From Leuconostoc fallax KCTC 3537 (GTDB lineage Bacteria; Bacillota; Bacilli; Lactobacillales; Lactobacillaceae), in the NCBI RefSeq assembly GCF_000165675.1, contig NZ_AEIZ01000010.1, positions 43,947 through 107,946 on the forward strand: a DNA stretch of 64,000 nt. The letters are read 5' to 3'. Position numbers and translations under genes: made by a program. Within the stretch, counting starts at the first letter, position 1. Every line of letters starts with the position of its first letter. The notes beneath the pieces were generated by a model. The model saw only the letters and a program-made list of their open reading frames with translations, did no database searches and had not been told where the DNA came from. Positions 20,461-29,571 of the stretch are shown piece after piece.

Positions 20461-20506
20461 TATAATAGAATTATTAATTAAAGGAGAATTGTGCTGCAAG
20501 CAGCAC
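20461..20506 (+). promoter_or_regulatory. Leader with -10 box and a hairpin between ribosome site and start
   Basis: TATAAT (20461-20466) is followed by AAGGAG (20481-20486) and then the hairpin GTGCTG-caag-CAGCAC (20491-20506). The ATG of the downstream gene comes only at 20519, so the ribosome site is unusually far unless the hairpin is folded. An in-frame TTG at 20489 is too close to AAGGAG to be convincing. Confidence 0.45.
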
Positions 20507-20518
20507 CTTAATAAATTC

Positions 20519-21475
20519 ATGGCAAAATACAAAATGATTTTAGACTTAGATACAGGCGTTGATGATGCATTAGCCCTTGCTTATGCAGTTGGGGCGCCAG
20601 AAGTAGATCTTATTGGTATCATTTCAAGTTATGGCAACACACTAGTTGATATCGCTGCTCAAAATTCTCTTGACTTATTACATTTACTAGGTGCAGATGA
20701 TGTCCCTGTATTCATTGGTGAAAGTCATTCTAGCACCACAGACCATTTTGATGTCATGAACATTTCTCAGTTAATTCATGGTAAAAATGGTATCGGTGAT
20801 GTCACATTAACCCCTTCACCACGACAGGTTGAAAAAGAAACTGGCGTTGATTTCTTAATCAGAGCAGCACATGATTACCACGAAGACTTAATTCTTGTCC
20901 CTACTGGTCCTCTAACCAACTTAGCAGCGGCGATTAAAAAAGATAATCAAGTTGCTGAATTAATCGGACAAACAACTTTGATGGGCGGCGCATTAACTGT
21001 ACCTGGTAACGTTACACCATTTACAGAAGCCAATATCCACCAAGATCCAGAAGCAGCTGATTTTGTCTTTACACATCAAAAGAACTTAACAATGGTTGGT
21101 CTAGATGTTACTTTACGTACACTCTTAACTAAAAACGAAACAGCCGAATGGCGCCACCTTAATTCTGAAGCGGGTGAGAAGTTTGCTAGCTTAATGGATT
21201 TCTATATCGATGCTTATTATAATCTCGATATTGATAAACGTGGCGCTGCGTTGCATGATCCTTTGGCGGTAGCAGTGAGCATAGACCCAACATATATTAC
21301 GGGATTACCGCTGAATATGCGTGTGACCTACAATACAGAAAACGGCGACTACGGGCGTACCATTGGTGACAAGACACAATTATTAGCCCCTACGACATCT
21401 AAAGCAGCGGTTCTGGTTGACACTGATCGTTTTGTTAAAGATTTTCAAAATATGATGTTAACTGTTCTAAAATAA
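20519..21475 (+). CDS. Inosine-uridine preferring nucleoside hydrolase
   Basis: Cleaves ribonucleosides to base and ribose for salvage. About 318 residues. The Ca2+-binding signature DLDTGVDDALALAYA lies at the N-terminus, VPTGPLTNLA and MGGAL in the middle, and the HDPLAVAVSIDP motif with the catalytic His region near the end. ATG 20519 gives the family N-terminus MAKYKMILDLDTG. A small hairpin separates it from the only good ribosome site. Monocistronic, ended by a strong bidirectional terminator. Confidence 0.9.
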   Translation: MAKYKMILDLDTGVDDALALAYAVGAPEVDLIGIISSYGNTLVDIAAQNSLDLLHLLGADDVPVFIGESHSSTTDHFDVMNISQLIHGKNGIGDVTLTPSPRQVEKETGVDFLIRAAHDYHEDLILVPTGPLTNLAAAIKKDNQVAELIGQTTLMGGALTVPGNVTPFTEANIHQDPEAADFVFTHQKNLTMVGLDVTLRTLLTKNETAEWRHLNSEAGEKFASLMDFYIDAYYNLDIDKRGAALHDPLAVAVSIDPTYITGLPLNMRVTYNTENGDYGRTIGDKTQLLAPTTSKAAVLVDTDRFVKDFQNMMLTVLK

Positions 21476-21509
21476 AAAGGTTGAGACGCCTAAGCGTCTC
21501 AACCTTTTT
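21473..21509. terminator. Bidirectional terminator
   Basis: Perfect 14-bp stem AAAAAGGTTGAGACGC/GCGTCTCAACCTTTTT with loop CTAA between the convergent nucleoside hydrolase and deoxynucleoside kinase genes; runs of A and T on the two sides serve both strands. Confidence 0.95.
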
Positions 21510-22146
21510 ATTTTTGTCTAATTTCCGATAATTTAGTATCAATCATATCGATAACGTTATGGCGTGCCTCTTCGCTCTCAACAAAATCAAAACGATCGCC
21601 GTCAATTTGCATTTTTTCGGAACGATCATAATTTTCAAACCAATGATCATAACGTTGGTTGAGCTCTTCATAATAACGATACAAACTAGCGTCATTTTCA
21701 ATTTGTTCGAAAGCACGACCACGTTTTTTAATGCGTTGTAGCATTGTATCAAAACTAACGCGAACATGGATTAATAATTCTGGATCTTTTGATACAGTCG
21801 TTGGTAATTCCATCATCATATTATTCACTAATGAATCATAGATTGTTACCTCAGTCTGTGTCGCACGACCCAAATCAGCATTCAGTTTAAATAAAAGTGA
21901 ATCTTCAAAAATCGAACGATCTAAGACATTCAATTGATTTTCTTGTGCCCGCTTAATTTGTTCCAATCGCTTATTTAAGAAATAAATTTGTAGTAAGAAG
22001 CCATATTTTTTAGGATTTTCATAAAATAACGGCAGAATTGGATTATCATCCACACTTTCATAAAAAGCTTGCGAACCTAGATGATTTGCCAATAATTCTG
22101 TCAAACTTGTTTTCCCCGCACCAATCGTACCGGATAATACAATCAT
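21508..22146 (-). CDS. Deoxynucleoside kinase (dGuo/dAdo kinase family)
   Basis: Phosphorylates deoxyadenosine, deoxyguanosine or deoxycytidine with ATP in the salvage pathway. 212 residues. P-loop SGTIGAGKTSL, the DRSIFED motif (ERS-type) with catalytic and substrate-binding residues, and the LID arginines KKRGRAFEQ. AGGAGAAAAACATG is a clear ribosome site. Lactobacilli often have tandem dak/dgk genes; only one is present here. Confidence 0.9.
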   Translation of the reverse strand: MIVLSGTIGAGKTSLTELLANHLGSQAFYESVDDNPILPLFYENPKKYGFLLQIYFLNKRLEQIKRAQENQLNVLDRSIFEDSLLFKLNADLGRATQTEVTIYDSLVNNMMMELPTTVSKDPELLIHVRVSFDTMLQRIKKRGRAFEQIENDASLYRYYEELNQRYDHWFENYDRSEKMQIDGDRFDFVESEEARHNVIDMIDTKLSEIRQK

Positions 22147-22311
22147 GTTTTTCTCCTGTGTTGTCTCGATTTATAACGATATATAGTATAACAAATATAT
22201 CATGTGTATGTATTCACAATACAATTGTCTCACAATCTCATATCTTCTTCGTCAAAAATGGTTCAGCCCCAGATAGCAAGGATTACAATAAAAAAGTAGC
22301 CTTAGCCACTT

Positions 22312-23850
22312 TTAGTTGACGTTATCATCTTCAGAAATTTTCTTTTGATTTGGATCAATGCTATCAATTTGCCACTTATCTTTGGACTTATTATATACAG
22401 TATGGGCAATTAATTCGAAGGTTTGATACATATCCCCATAGGTGTCGTTATCATCATCTGTATCAGAAGAATAATAGAAATCATACTTGATATGGAAAAC
22501 AACATTTGCTGCTGCTTTACCTGTTGGTTCAACTTTTTTGCACAGAAGTATCACTAAATGAAATCGAATCTGCATTACGCTTAGAATCATGCAAATTATG
22601 TTGAATCATCTTCTTAAAATCTTGATAACCTTTGTTTTGAACACCACCAGTGAAAACAGTATCCGCATCACTAGGATCACTTTCATTTGATGCATAGCTA
22701 TTCATGAGCGATGACATATCAGAAATTAAGCTATCTGCGTCGGTTTGTGTTAAAAGCCCTTCCGCATCCAATGTCAAATAATCATCATCATTGACATCTG
22801 TCAGGGGCGTTGATTTTGTGCGTAAAGTGTCACTGCCAACTTGCTTTTGCACATAAACATTAGCACCCTTACTTACTGCCACATGATTAACGTTGGCTTT
22901 ACCATTTTCAATCATCCCAATTTTATTGTTACCAACGTAAACGTCACCACCTTCTAAGTTAGACTCAATCGTAAAACTAATAAAGGTAATACTGAGGTCA
23001 ACGTTTTTCTCTTGGCTACCACCAATAAAATTCGTGTTGCTCGTCTTAACACTACCGCCATTAATTGAGCCTGTTGCTGTGAAATTATATTCACCTGGTA
23101 TTTGATGTTTCAAGGTTGTCGCATACCCGTCAGAATCCGTTGTGAGTAACTTTTTACCATTGAGACCGATATTAATATCTTTATGGTTTGTTGTGAGATG
23201 AATATTAACTGGCTTGGCTGTCAGTTGATAATTTGGGAATATTAAGAACTTATGCCCATTGTTTTGTAATGTTAAACCATCTGTACCAGTTGAAATCCAA
23301 GAGCGAAGCGCTGCATCACTCATCTTTTCACTAGACAAATACTGTACCATCGGTTGTAAATCACTTTTAGTGACACGCTTATGTGTATCAGACCACACCA
23401 TTTGTTGCGCGTATTCACTGGTATCATAACTTTTAAGCGTTTTAACCGCACGTTCCATGCTACTTGATCTTGAATAATAATGATTACCAATAAGGTACCC
23501 AGCAATGATGGCAACCACTGCGATTGCGACAACAATCAAAGTTATTTTTTACCTTTTGACATAGGTGGCGTTGGGCGTGAGACGATTGTTGCTGATTGCT
23601 TTTCAGTAGCTTGTGATGTTGTTTTTTGAAAATCATTCTGTTTAGCCGCTGAAAATTCCTGCATTGATGGTCGTCGACCATTTTCTTGCTCAAATTGCTG
23701 TGCCCATTGTTGTGCTATATCATTTGTATGATGATCATCGCGTTCTTGTGTGCTAAACTGTTGTGCTTTAGCCGCACTAAATTCTTCTATTGTCGGTTCA
23801 CGACCATGCTCTGCTTTAAAGTTGTTAAGCCATTCTTCTTTTGTCGTCAT
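22312..23850 (-). CDS. TcaA-like membrane protein with N-terminal repeats, two frameshifts
   Basis: Reconstructed 512-residue protein. ATG 23850 starts two copies of a ~28-residue motif (EEWLNNFKAEHGREPTIEEF and AQQWAQQFEQENGRRPSMQEF), then KGKK, one membrane segment (VVAIAVVAIIAGYLIGN) and a large external part with Ig-like segments typical of the TcaA/YvbJ family. Frame 1 ends at KGKK; adding one A to plus-strand T6 23545-23550 links to ITLIVVAIAVV. A second break at SVQK is repaired by removing one A (T6 22534-22539), giving VQKVEPTGKAA. The two repairs cancel. In staphylococci TcaA affects glycopeptide response. The zinc ribbon usually found at the N-terminus is replaced here by the repeats. 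Confidence 0.75.
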
Positions 23851-23859
23851 TTGATTCTC

Positions 23860-24750
23860 CTAGAAATCCAATCCTGCAAACAAACTTTTAAACATTGGTG
23901 CCACAATAAAACGAATAATCAAATAACTTAAGATACCTGTGCCAATTTGTTGGCATAATTGCCACCATAACGTATCAACTTTGCCTTCAAGCTTGTTGGC
24001 CGCATTAACTAAAGTAAATTGACCAATAGCCAAAATACTACTACTTAAAGTCAGCAAGAATGTCACCAGTCCAACAGTTGCAATTAAGAAATAAATCGCA
24101 CTATCCATATTATCTAAACTATTTAATGTTGACGGTGTAATCGGTATCAAAAACGATGCAATAAAAGCAACAATATTAATACCTAATACAATCGCAAACC
24201 AATTAAGATAGCGCATCAACGCATCATAAAAGCGATAAGTGACTTTAGTTGTCCAGGCTAGTATTGGCACTCCCGCAAAATAAATCAATGCAAATGTAAT
24301 CCAAAGCATTAATAATCCCGATGTTAAATACTGGCTAGCAGCATGAACCAAACTATCGCTGGTACCAGTAAAGGAGCCAACTGTTGCTGCAGCCGCATTG
24401 ACAATACGACGGCAAAAATTCCAAACAGTTAACGCAGCAACTAAGCTTGCCAATGCATATGTGATCCATAAAAAGGTAGCCGAGAACTGCTCGTCTAGCA
24501 TTGCATGCTTGGACGGCATCATCATACGATCCTTTAGCCATACAAAATAATTACCTGCATGCTGTTTAGCTGTTGAATAAGCATGATTCACATCCTGAGA
24601 AAGCTCACGTTGTGTTGTCGCACTATTAGCCACTTTTGAATGACTAAGGCTGATATCACCCGCTTCAATTGCTGCCAAAATTTCATCCGCTGTTGGTTGG
24701 CGATGATGCATTAATTCAAAATATTCAATCCATTCTTGCTTGTTAGCCAT
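23860..24750 (-). CDS. Membrane protein with the same N-terminal motif, function unknown
   Basis: About 296 residues with roughly five membrane segments and a cytoplasmic N-terminus. It starts MANKQEWIEYFELMHHRQPT, the same pattern (EW-3x-FE-3x-H/G-R-x-PT-2x-E-3x-A) repeated twice in the TcaA-like gene downstream. The membrane part resembles zinc-ribbon/YIP1-like proteins of Firmicutes only in layout; I cannot name a family. ATG 24750 preceded by GGAAGAGG is preferred over the longer in-frame start at 24774. Probably co-transcribed with the TcaA-like gene 9 bases downstream. Confidence 0.72.
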   Translation of the reverse strand: MANKQEWIEYFELMHHRQPTADEILAAIEAGDISLSHSKVANSATTQRELSQDVNHAYSTAKQHAGNYFVWLKDRMMMPSKHAMLDEQFSATFLWITYALASLVAALTVWNFCRRIVNAAAATVGSFTGTSDSLVHAASQYLTSGLLMLWITFALIYFAGVPILAWTTKVTYRFYDALMRYLNWFAIVLGINIVAFIASFLIPITPSTLNSLDNMDSAIYFLIATVGLVTFLLTLSSSILAIGQFTLVNAANKLEGKVDTLWWQLCQQIGTGILSYLIIRFIVAPMFKSLFAGLDF

Positions 24751-24818
24751 ATGCCTCTTCCATTTAATCTTCATTTAATCTATTTACAGTTTAACGTTTA
24801 CAAATACAAAAGGTCAAT

Positions 24819-24857
24819 AAAAAAAGCATAGCAGCATTGCGCTGTTATGCTTTTTAC
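24819..24857 (-). terminator. Terminator of the lysine permease gene
   Basis: AAAAAGCATAgCAGC/GCTGtTATGCTTTTT hairpin, 5-base loop, directly after the permease stop. Symmetric A/T tails may serve both strands. Confidence 0.88.
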
Positions 24858-24858
24858 T

Positions 24859-26298
24859 TTAGTCATGTCCTTGTGGTGTTAAATCAACATCTTCTAATTT
24901 AATTAATCTGGTACGATGCCGAATCTTATATGTGACATACAAAATAATAAACAATGGCACACTCAGATAAGTTAAGCCAATCTTTTCAAGGTTAAGCGTC
25001 GTAAAACTATGCGGATCTTGACCAACAATCACACCGATTGAAATAATCAAAGCAAGTAATGGGCCAAAGGGGAACCATTTTGCCTTATATCGTAAATCTT
25101 CTAGGCGCTTACCCTGCTTCATATAAGCACGTCGGAAGCGATAATGTGAAATTGCAATACCAACCCAAGCAATAAAACCGGTTAATCCACTTGCACTCAC
25201 TAACCAAGTATAAGCTACGGCGCCACCTTTAGCATTAGCCACAAAAGCTAATAATCCAATAGATGTTGTCATAATAAGTGCTGGGACCGGCACACCACGA
25301 CTTGAAATTTTAGCGAAAATCTTAGGTGCTTCACCCTTCAACGCCATTGCGTATAACATACGTGTTGAGGCATATGAACCAGAATTTGCACTCGAAATAA
25401 TTGATGTTAAAATCACTGCATTCATTAAACTGGCGGCAAAGGCAATACCTGCATTCTTAAAGACAATTGTAAATGGTGATACTGCAATGTTTTCTGTTGA
25501 AGCACTTAATAGACGTGGATCTTGATAATAGACCAAGGCGCTGATCACAAAGATCGCAAAGATGTAAAATAGTAAAATCCGCCAAAAAACTTGATTAATG
25601 GCTTTGGGAATACTTTTATTGGGATCTTGTGCTTCACCAGCAGTAATACCAATTAATTCAGTACCTTGGAAACTGAAACCAGCTAGTATGAAGACCGACA
25701 AAACTGCCTGCCAACCACCAACGAACCCGTGTTGTCCAACACTCAAATTTTTCATTACATCGATATTTGAATGAATCACACCAAATATTGTCGCAACACC
25801 CATTAACAAGAAAGCAATAATTGTAATCACTTTAATCATGGAAAGCCAAAATTCTGTCTCACCAAAAGCACCAACTGAGAATAGATTAATAAGAAAAATT
25901 AGACCCAGAGCGGTAGATGAAAAAATCCAGCTCGGTATATCAGGGAACCAAAAATTAGCCACCAATCCTACAGCTACGATATCAACAGCTAAGGTAATCG
26001 CCCAGTTAAACCAATAGTTCCAGCCCATTGCAAACCCCAATGCTGGATCAACATAACGGCCGGCATAATCAGAAAAACTACCAGATGTTGGTGAATAAGT
26101 CGCCATTTCACCTAAACTTGTTGTCAAGAAATAAACCATGACGCCCATCGCAATGTAGGCTACCATTGCACCCATTGGGCCAGCCTGGGCTACAGTTGCA
26201 CCTGAGGCAACAAACAATCCTGTTCCAATTGAACCGCCTAATGCAATCATGGAAACGTGACGTGTTTTCAGTCCACGTTTCATTTTATTTTCACTCAT
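24859..26298 (-). CDS. lysP: Amino acid permease, probably lysine-specific
   Basis: APC-superfamily transporter of about 479 residues and 12 membrane segments. N-terminus KRGLKTRHVSMIALGGSIGTGLFVASG is the amino-acid permease signature; SFSDYAGRYVDPALGFAMGWNYWFNW follows, typical of the LysP/yeast-like AAP group. AGGAGTAACA precedes ATG 26298. A lysine riboswitch with terminator sits directly upstream on the same strand, so lysine is the likely substrate. Specificity is inferred from that regulation plus family similarity. Confidence 0.9.
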   Translation of the reverse strand: MSENKMKRGLKTRHVSMIALGGSIGTGLFVASGATVAQAGPMGAMVAYIAMGVMVYFLTTSLGEMATYSPTSGSFSDYAGRYVDPALGFAMGWNYWFNWAITLAVDIVAVGLVANFWFPDIPSWIFSSTALGLIFLINLFSVGAFGETEFWLSMIKVITIIAFLLMGVATIFGVIHSNIDVMKNLSVGQHGFVGGWQAVLSVFILAGFSFQGTELIGITAGEAQDPNKSIPKAINQVFWRILLFYIFAIFVISALVYYQDPRLLSASTENIAVSPFTIVFKNAGIAFAASLMNAVILTSIISSANSGSYASTRMLYAMALKGEAPKIFAKISSRGVPVPALIMTTSIGLLAFVANAKGGAVAYTWLVSASGLTGFIAWVGIAISHYRFRRAYMKQGKRLEDLRYKAKWFPFGPLLALIISIGVIVGQDPHSFTTLNLEKIGLTYLSVPLFIILYVTYKIRHRTRLIKLEDVDLTPQGHD

Positions 26299-26361
26299 TG
26301 TTACTCCTATGACGTATGATCGATGCATACGTTTTATTTAAGTTTTGTCAAAAAGGGCAAT

Positions 26362-26577
26362 AAAAAACCTCTTGCATTCATCAAGAGGCTACCAAAATCG
26401 TTGTTCACGTTTTTAGCAAAGCGCACCACAATCACTTGTGACAGTCCAACCGCTATTAACGATTAGCCCAAATATGAACTACCAATTCATACTTTCGGCA
26501 ACTTCCCCTTTCATATTACTTCTGCGTGATTGGTTCACTCAATAATATTACTGTTGTCAGTCGCAACCTCTTTGATA
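26362..26577 (-). promoter_or_regulatory. Lysine riboswitch (L-box) with transcription terminator
   Basis: Minus-strand leader of the permease with the conserved L-box elements in order: AUCAAAGAGGUUGCGA at the 5' P1/P2 side (about 26577-26562), GAAAGGGGAAGUUGCCGAAAG, then GGACUGUCAC and GUGGUGCGCUUUG closing P1 (CAAAG with CUUUG). A terminator hairpin CCTCTTG/CAAGAGG plus T6 follows (26362-26388). The 5' P1 strand (AUCAAAGAGG) is nearly complementary to the terminator's 5' arm CCTCTTGAT, which suggests the switch: lysine-bound P1 frees the terminator. Family knowledge: lysine-off. Confidence 0.92.
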
Positions 26578-26585
26578 TCAATAGC

Positions 26586-26614
26586 ATTTTATCATGTCAC
26601 AACATCAAAAGCAA
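26586..26614 (-). promoter_or_regulatory. Promoter of the lysine riboswitch-permease unit
   Basis: Minus strand TTGCTT, 17 bases, TAAAAT, about 10 bases before the riboswitch. It sits eight bases beyond the MFS stop, in the gene's 3' neighbourhood. Confidence 0.7.
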
Positions 26615-26621
26615 AGTGAAA

Positions 26622-27800
26622 TTAGTGCGCAAATATGCGTCTGTCACGAATGGAAAACGCAATAAAGAACGAAATGAGCAAAATAACAGCGACCACAAGG
26701 TAAGCATAATGCTGATTAACATCTAGTAGCATCCCCGACATAATCGGCCCCACAACATTACCAACACTCGTTAATGACATGTTAATACCACTCACCAGAC
26801 CTTGTTGGCGACCCGCCATCTTAGTAATCAAGGTTGTAATTGCTGGCCGTAACAAGTCAAATGCAGTAAAGACAATTAGTGTAGCCACGATAACGGACCA
26901 CTTCGCATGAACAAAAACAATTAAGACAACGCCTATAAAACCGAAAAAGAAACAAAACTGAATAATTCGGCTTTCTTTAAAACGATTCACCAACGGTTCA
27001 AAGAACACAACTTGGGCAATCAACGAAATAATACCATTTAAAACTAACACAATCGCAATATCATCTAAGTCAAAATGATGCACACTATTGACATAAATAC
27101 TATATACGCCTTCAAAACCAGCTAATCCAAAGGATGACACTAAAATCATGAAGAATAATAAAAGCAGCGATGTCGGAAATGACTTCATAACCGCCCAACT
27201 ACCTAATTGGGGACCTTGATTCTGTGCTTGTGCTTCATCTTCAGAAATTGGTGCATTAGATAATGCCGTCAATGCTACGATGGCACTGATCAACCCTAAA
27301 ACTGCTGCGCCCCAGAAAGGTAATTTATAATCAATGCGTGCCAGTACGCCACCAATACCAGGACCTAAAATCAAGCCACCACTAAAGGCGGCTGATAACC
27401 AACCAATCACTTTAGCGCGTTGCTTCATCGTTGTTAAATCAGAAGCCAAGGCCATTGATGTTGGGATGACCATAGCTGCTGAGATACCCCCGACAATTCT
27501 TGAGATGTTTAGCATTGCCAACGTATTTCCCAGAGCAAAAATCACCTCTGATATTGCATATAGTAACAAGCCAAATATAATAATCTGCTTACGCCCAATA
27601 CGATCAGAAATACGGCCAACTAGTGGTGAAGCCAAAAATTGAGCAAAGGCATACAAAGCATTCATAATTCCCATATCCGTTGCTGTTAAATGTAATAAAT
27701 TTTTGATATACGGAATGACTGGAATGACCATACTGATCCCCAGACAAATCAAAAAATTACTTAATATTAAAATACCAATTGCCCACTGCTTCGTCTTCAT
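26622..27800 (-). CDS. MFS drug efflux transporter (12-TM, DHA1-like)
   Basis: Proton-driven exporter of the major facilitator superfamily, 392 residues. The motif A region ASPLVGRISDRIGRKQIIIFG, motif C-like SGGLILGPGIGGVLA in TM5, and ISRIVGGISAAMVIP are typical of the NorA/TetA-like group. The substrate is unknown. GAGGTGAAG precedes ATG 27800. There is no terminator between its stop and the lysine-riboswitch promoter, so read-through into the riboswitch leader is possible. Confidence 0.88.
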   Translation of the reverse strand: MKTKQWAIGILILSNFLICLGISMVIPVIPYIKNLLHLTATDMGIMNALYAFAQFLASPLVGRISDRIGRKQIIIFGLLLYAISEVIFALGNTLAMLNISRIVGGISAAMVIPTSMALASDLTTMKQRAKVIGWLSAAFSGGLILGPGIGGVLARIDYKLPFWGAAVLGLISAIVALTALSNAPISEDEAQAQNQGPQLGSWAVMKSFPTSLLLLFFMILVSSFGLAGFEGVYSIYVNSVHHFDLDDIAIVLVLNGIISLIAQVVFFEPLVNRFKESRIIQFCFFFGFIGVVLIVFVHAKWSVIVATLIVFTAFDLLRPAITTLITKMAGRQQGLVSGINMSLTSVGNVVGPIMSGMLLDVNQHYAYLVVAVILLISFFIAFSIRDRRIFAH

Positions 27801-27885
27801 ACTTCACCTCATATTAAAATCCACTAAACAATATTGTCCGCTTCATTGTCCTTTCTTATCACATTACCTCATCCTCATGAGCAAT

Positions 27886-27929
27886 TTAAAAAGCCGAAGA
27901 GATAGCTATTATCAGCTATTTCTTAGGCC
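27886..27929 (-). terminator. Terminator-like hairpin between GNAT gene and MFS gene
   Basis: Minus strand: GCC-taAGAaATAGCT / AGCTATcTCTt-GGC hairpin followed by T5, about 115 bases past the GNAT stop and 86 bases before the MFS start. It either ends the mscL-GNAT transcript or acts in the MFS leader. The rest of 27930-28042 shows no gene. Confidence 0.65.
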
Positions 27930-28042
27930 CTTAATGTCAGTAAAAGGTTGATAGTTCATGTTGATCCATCTATTTAGTTCTCAAGCTATTATTTAGTAAG
28001 TCTATACAAAAAAGAACCTGCCGTCAACTGAAAATGACATAT

Positions 28043-28576
28043 CTATGGTAATACAATTTGATAAGCCCATCTTTTGTTACGGCTATTTCCTGAATCACCA
28101 TTGAGCCATACAATACCACGATAGTCAAAACCACTTTTTTGAATGACATGTTGCATCCCCAAATTGTCAGGATGTGTATCAATTCTAATATCCTTAAAAC
28201 CATCATGATACGCTATCGTCATTAATGAACTCATCAGTATTTGCGCTAAATGTTGACCGCGAAACTGCTCAGATACCGCCGTTCGATGTACTGCAACATA
28301 AGCTTGATGGGAACTAGAACACCACTGTCCATCAATTGCTGCATAAGTCGGATCCCCTTGTGTTGCTAAAACACCTACCGCTGCAATACGTGTGTCACAA
28401 ATCAGTACGTAGCTACGCTGTTGTATAATATCGGCCTTAATACTTTCTTCATCTGGATATCCATCTTGCCACTGGTCAATCTGCTGCTGATGCAAATATT
28501 GTTTTGCTGCTGCATAAATAGCAAGCATCTCTGGTAGATCTGTTAATGTACTTTTTCTTAAATACTGCACCATCAT
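28043..28576 (-). CDS. GNAT-family N-acetyltransferase
   Basis: 177 residues of the GCN5-related acetyltransferase fold: an N-terminal LRKSTLTDLPEMLAIY, a central VAVHRTAVSEQFRGQHLAQILM holding the acetyl-CoA loop (Q/RxxG, here QFRGQH), and IRIDTHPDNLGMQHVIQKSGFDYRG. The substrate is unknown. It begins at tandem ATGs directly after the TGA of the MscL-like gene with AAGGTGA upstream, so the pair forms an operon. Confidence 0.85.
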   Translation of the reverse strand: MMVQYLRKSTLTDLPEMLAIYAAAKQYLHQQQIDQWQDGYPDEESIKADIIQQRSYVLICDTRIAAVGVLATQGDPTYAAIDGQWCSSSHQAYVAVHRTAVSEQFRGQHLAQILMSSLMTIAYHDGFKDIRIDTHPDNLGMQHVIQKSGFDYRGIVWLNGDSGNSRNKRWAYQIVLP

Positions 28577-29062
28577 TCAGTCACCTTTTGTTTGATTTTG
28601 TTCAATAAGTTGTTTCAATAATGCATTTGTTTCTTTTTGCTCTTGATGCAGTTGTGATATTTCCTCTAAACGTGCATCATATCCAAATCGTTCGGTCTTA
28701 TCTTTTGCCAAAATATTATTAACAAGTTGTAGAAAGAAAAATACTGCACCAGCAATTAAAAGTAACGAACCTAGTGATTGTAAAAATTCTTCAAGGGGAA
28801 TAATATGCCACTTCATCTCATGCTGTTTACCAAAAATGGCGGTCGTCAAAAAAGAAAAAATACCAAATATCAATGAAACGAACGCCTTAACAAAGCCAGA
28901 AAAACTTGCACCAATAACAACACCAATTGCTGTTCCAAGTAGGCTACCGCTCAACAAAAATTTTTTAAATTCTTGCATTTTATAAAAAGATTTACTGAAA
29001 ACCTTGTTTGTCTGTCGATTAACATCTTTAATTGTTGCACCAAGTTCTGTTTTGTATTTCAT
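28577..29062 (-). CDS. MscL-like mechanosensitive channel homologue
   Basis: About 161 residues. Residues 28-160 resemble MscL: MQEFKKFLLSGSLLGTAIGVVIGASFSGFVK (N-terminal amphipathic helix and pore TM1 with GVVIG), a loop, TM2 (LLLIAGAVFFFLQLVNNI) and a C-terminal charged coiled coil (EEISQLHQEQKETNALLKQL). Differences: RGN is SGS, and a ~28-residue hydrophilic extension precedes the usual start. GAGG six bases before ATG 29062 supports the long N-terminus. Likely a divergent paralogue; osmotic release is inferred from the family. Confidence 0.72.
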   Translation of the reverse strand: MKYKTELGATIKDVNRQTNKVFSKSFYKMQEFKKFLLSGSLLGTAIGVVIGASFSGFVKAFVSLIFGIFSFLTTAIFGKQHEMKWHIIPLEEFLQSLGSLLLIAGAVFFFLQLVNNILAKDKTERFGYDARLEEISQLHQEQKETNALLKQLIEQNQTKGD

Positions 29063-29118
29063 TGTCATCCTCATAATTTGCATGATAAATGCTGATAATC
29101 AAAATATATTATTATCCC

Positions 29119-29147
29119 ATAATATAAAAATTAAGTATATCAATCAA
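29119..29147 (-). promoter_or_regulatory. Promoter of the mscL-like/GNAT operon
   Basis: Minus strand TTGATT, 17 bases, TATTAT, about 57 bases before the start codon. Confidence 0.6.
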
Positions 29148-29149
29148 GT

Positions 29150-29520
29150 CAATTCCCCCGCTTATTTTAATCATTTTCTCATCTATTTCATGACACCTGT
29201 CATTGTACCTAGCGGCTCAGTAAAGCATGCATGTTATCGCCAAAATGCTAGCGTTGATTTTTTAATGTTATATATACCCTTATTATCAAGATGAGATGAC
29301 GTTTCATGACATCTACCACCAGAATAATAATTTAGATAATGGACACGCAAACTGCGCTAGTTAACTAAAATTAAACGCCGGTATCATGAGAACCCTTAAA
29401 TATTATTTATTAAAAACACAGCAGTCGCGCTATAGTCGATAAACTCAACTTCAAGTACTTATAATGTCATTGCAAACAAATTATACCCAATGCCATAATG
29501 ATGTGGTGCAAAACAACGGC
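29150..29520. other. AT-rich intergenic stretch, no gene seen
   Basis: About 370 bases between divergent mscL-like and nrdI genes. Stop codons interrupt all six frames, with no tRNA, hairpin terminator or known riboswitch pattern that I can identify. It contains short inverted motifs such as GATG-11x-CATC near 29293 but nothing convincing. I found no NrdR box matching the consensus. Confidence 0.5.
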
Positions 29521-29522
29521 CG

Positions 29523-29551
29523 TTTACAGCACTAATTTAATCATATATATA
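29523..29551 (+). promoter_or_regulatory. Promoter of the nrdIEF operon
   Basis: TTTACA (29523-29528), 17 bases, TATATA (29546-29551), followed by AGGAG and the GTG start of nrdI about 20 bases later, so the leader is very short. Confidence 0.65.
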
Positions 29552-29571
29552 TGTCGAATAGGAGAATATTA

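Noticed and set aside
29150..29520. NrdR boxes or a hidden small gene upstream of nrdI
   Set aside because: No pair of sites fits the ACACWATATWTNGTGT-like consensus, and all frames are short with no ribosome site.
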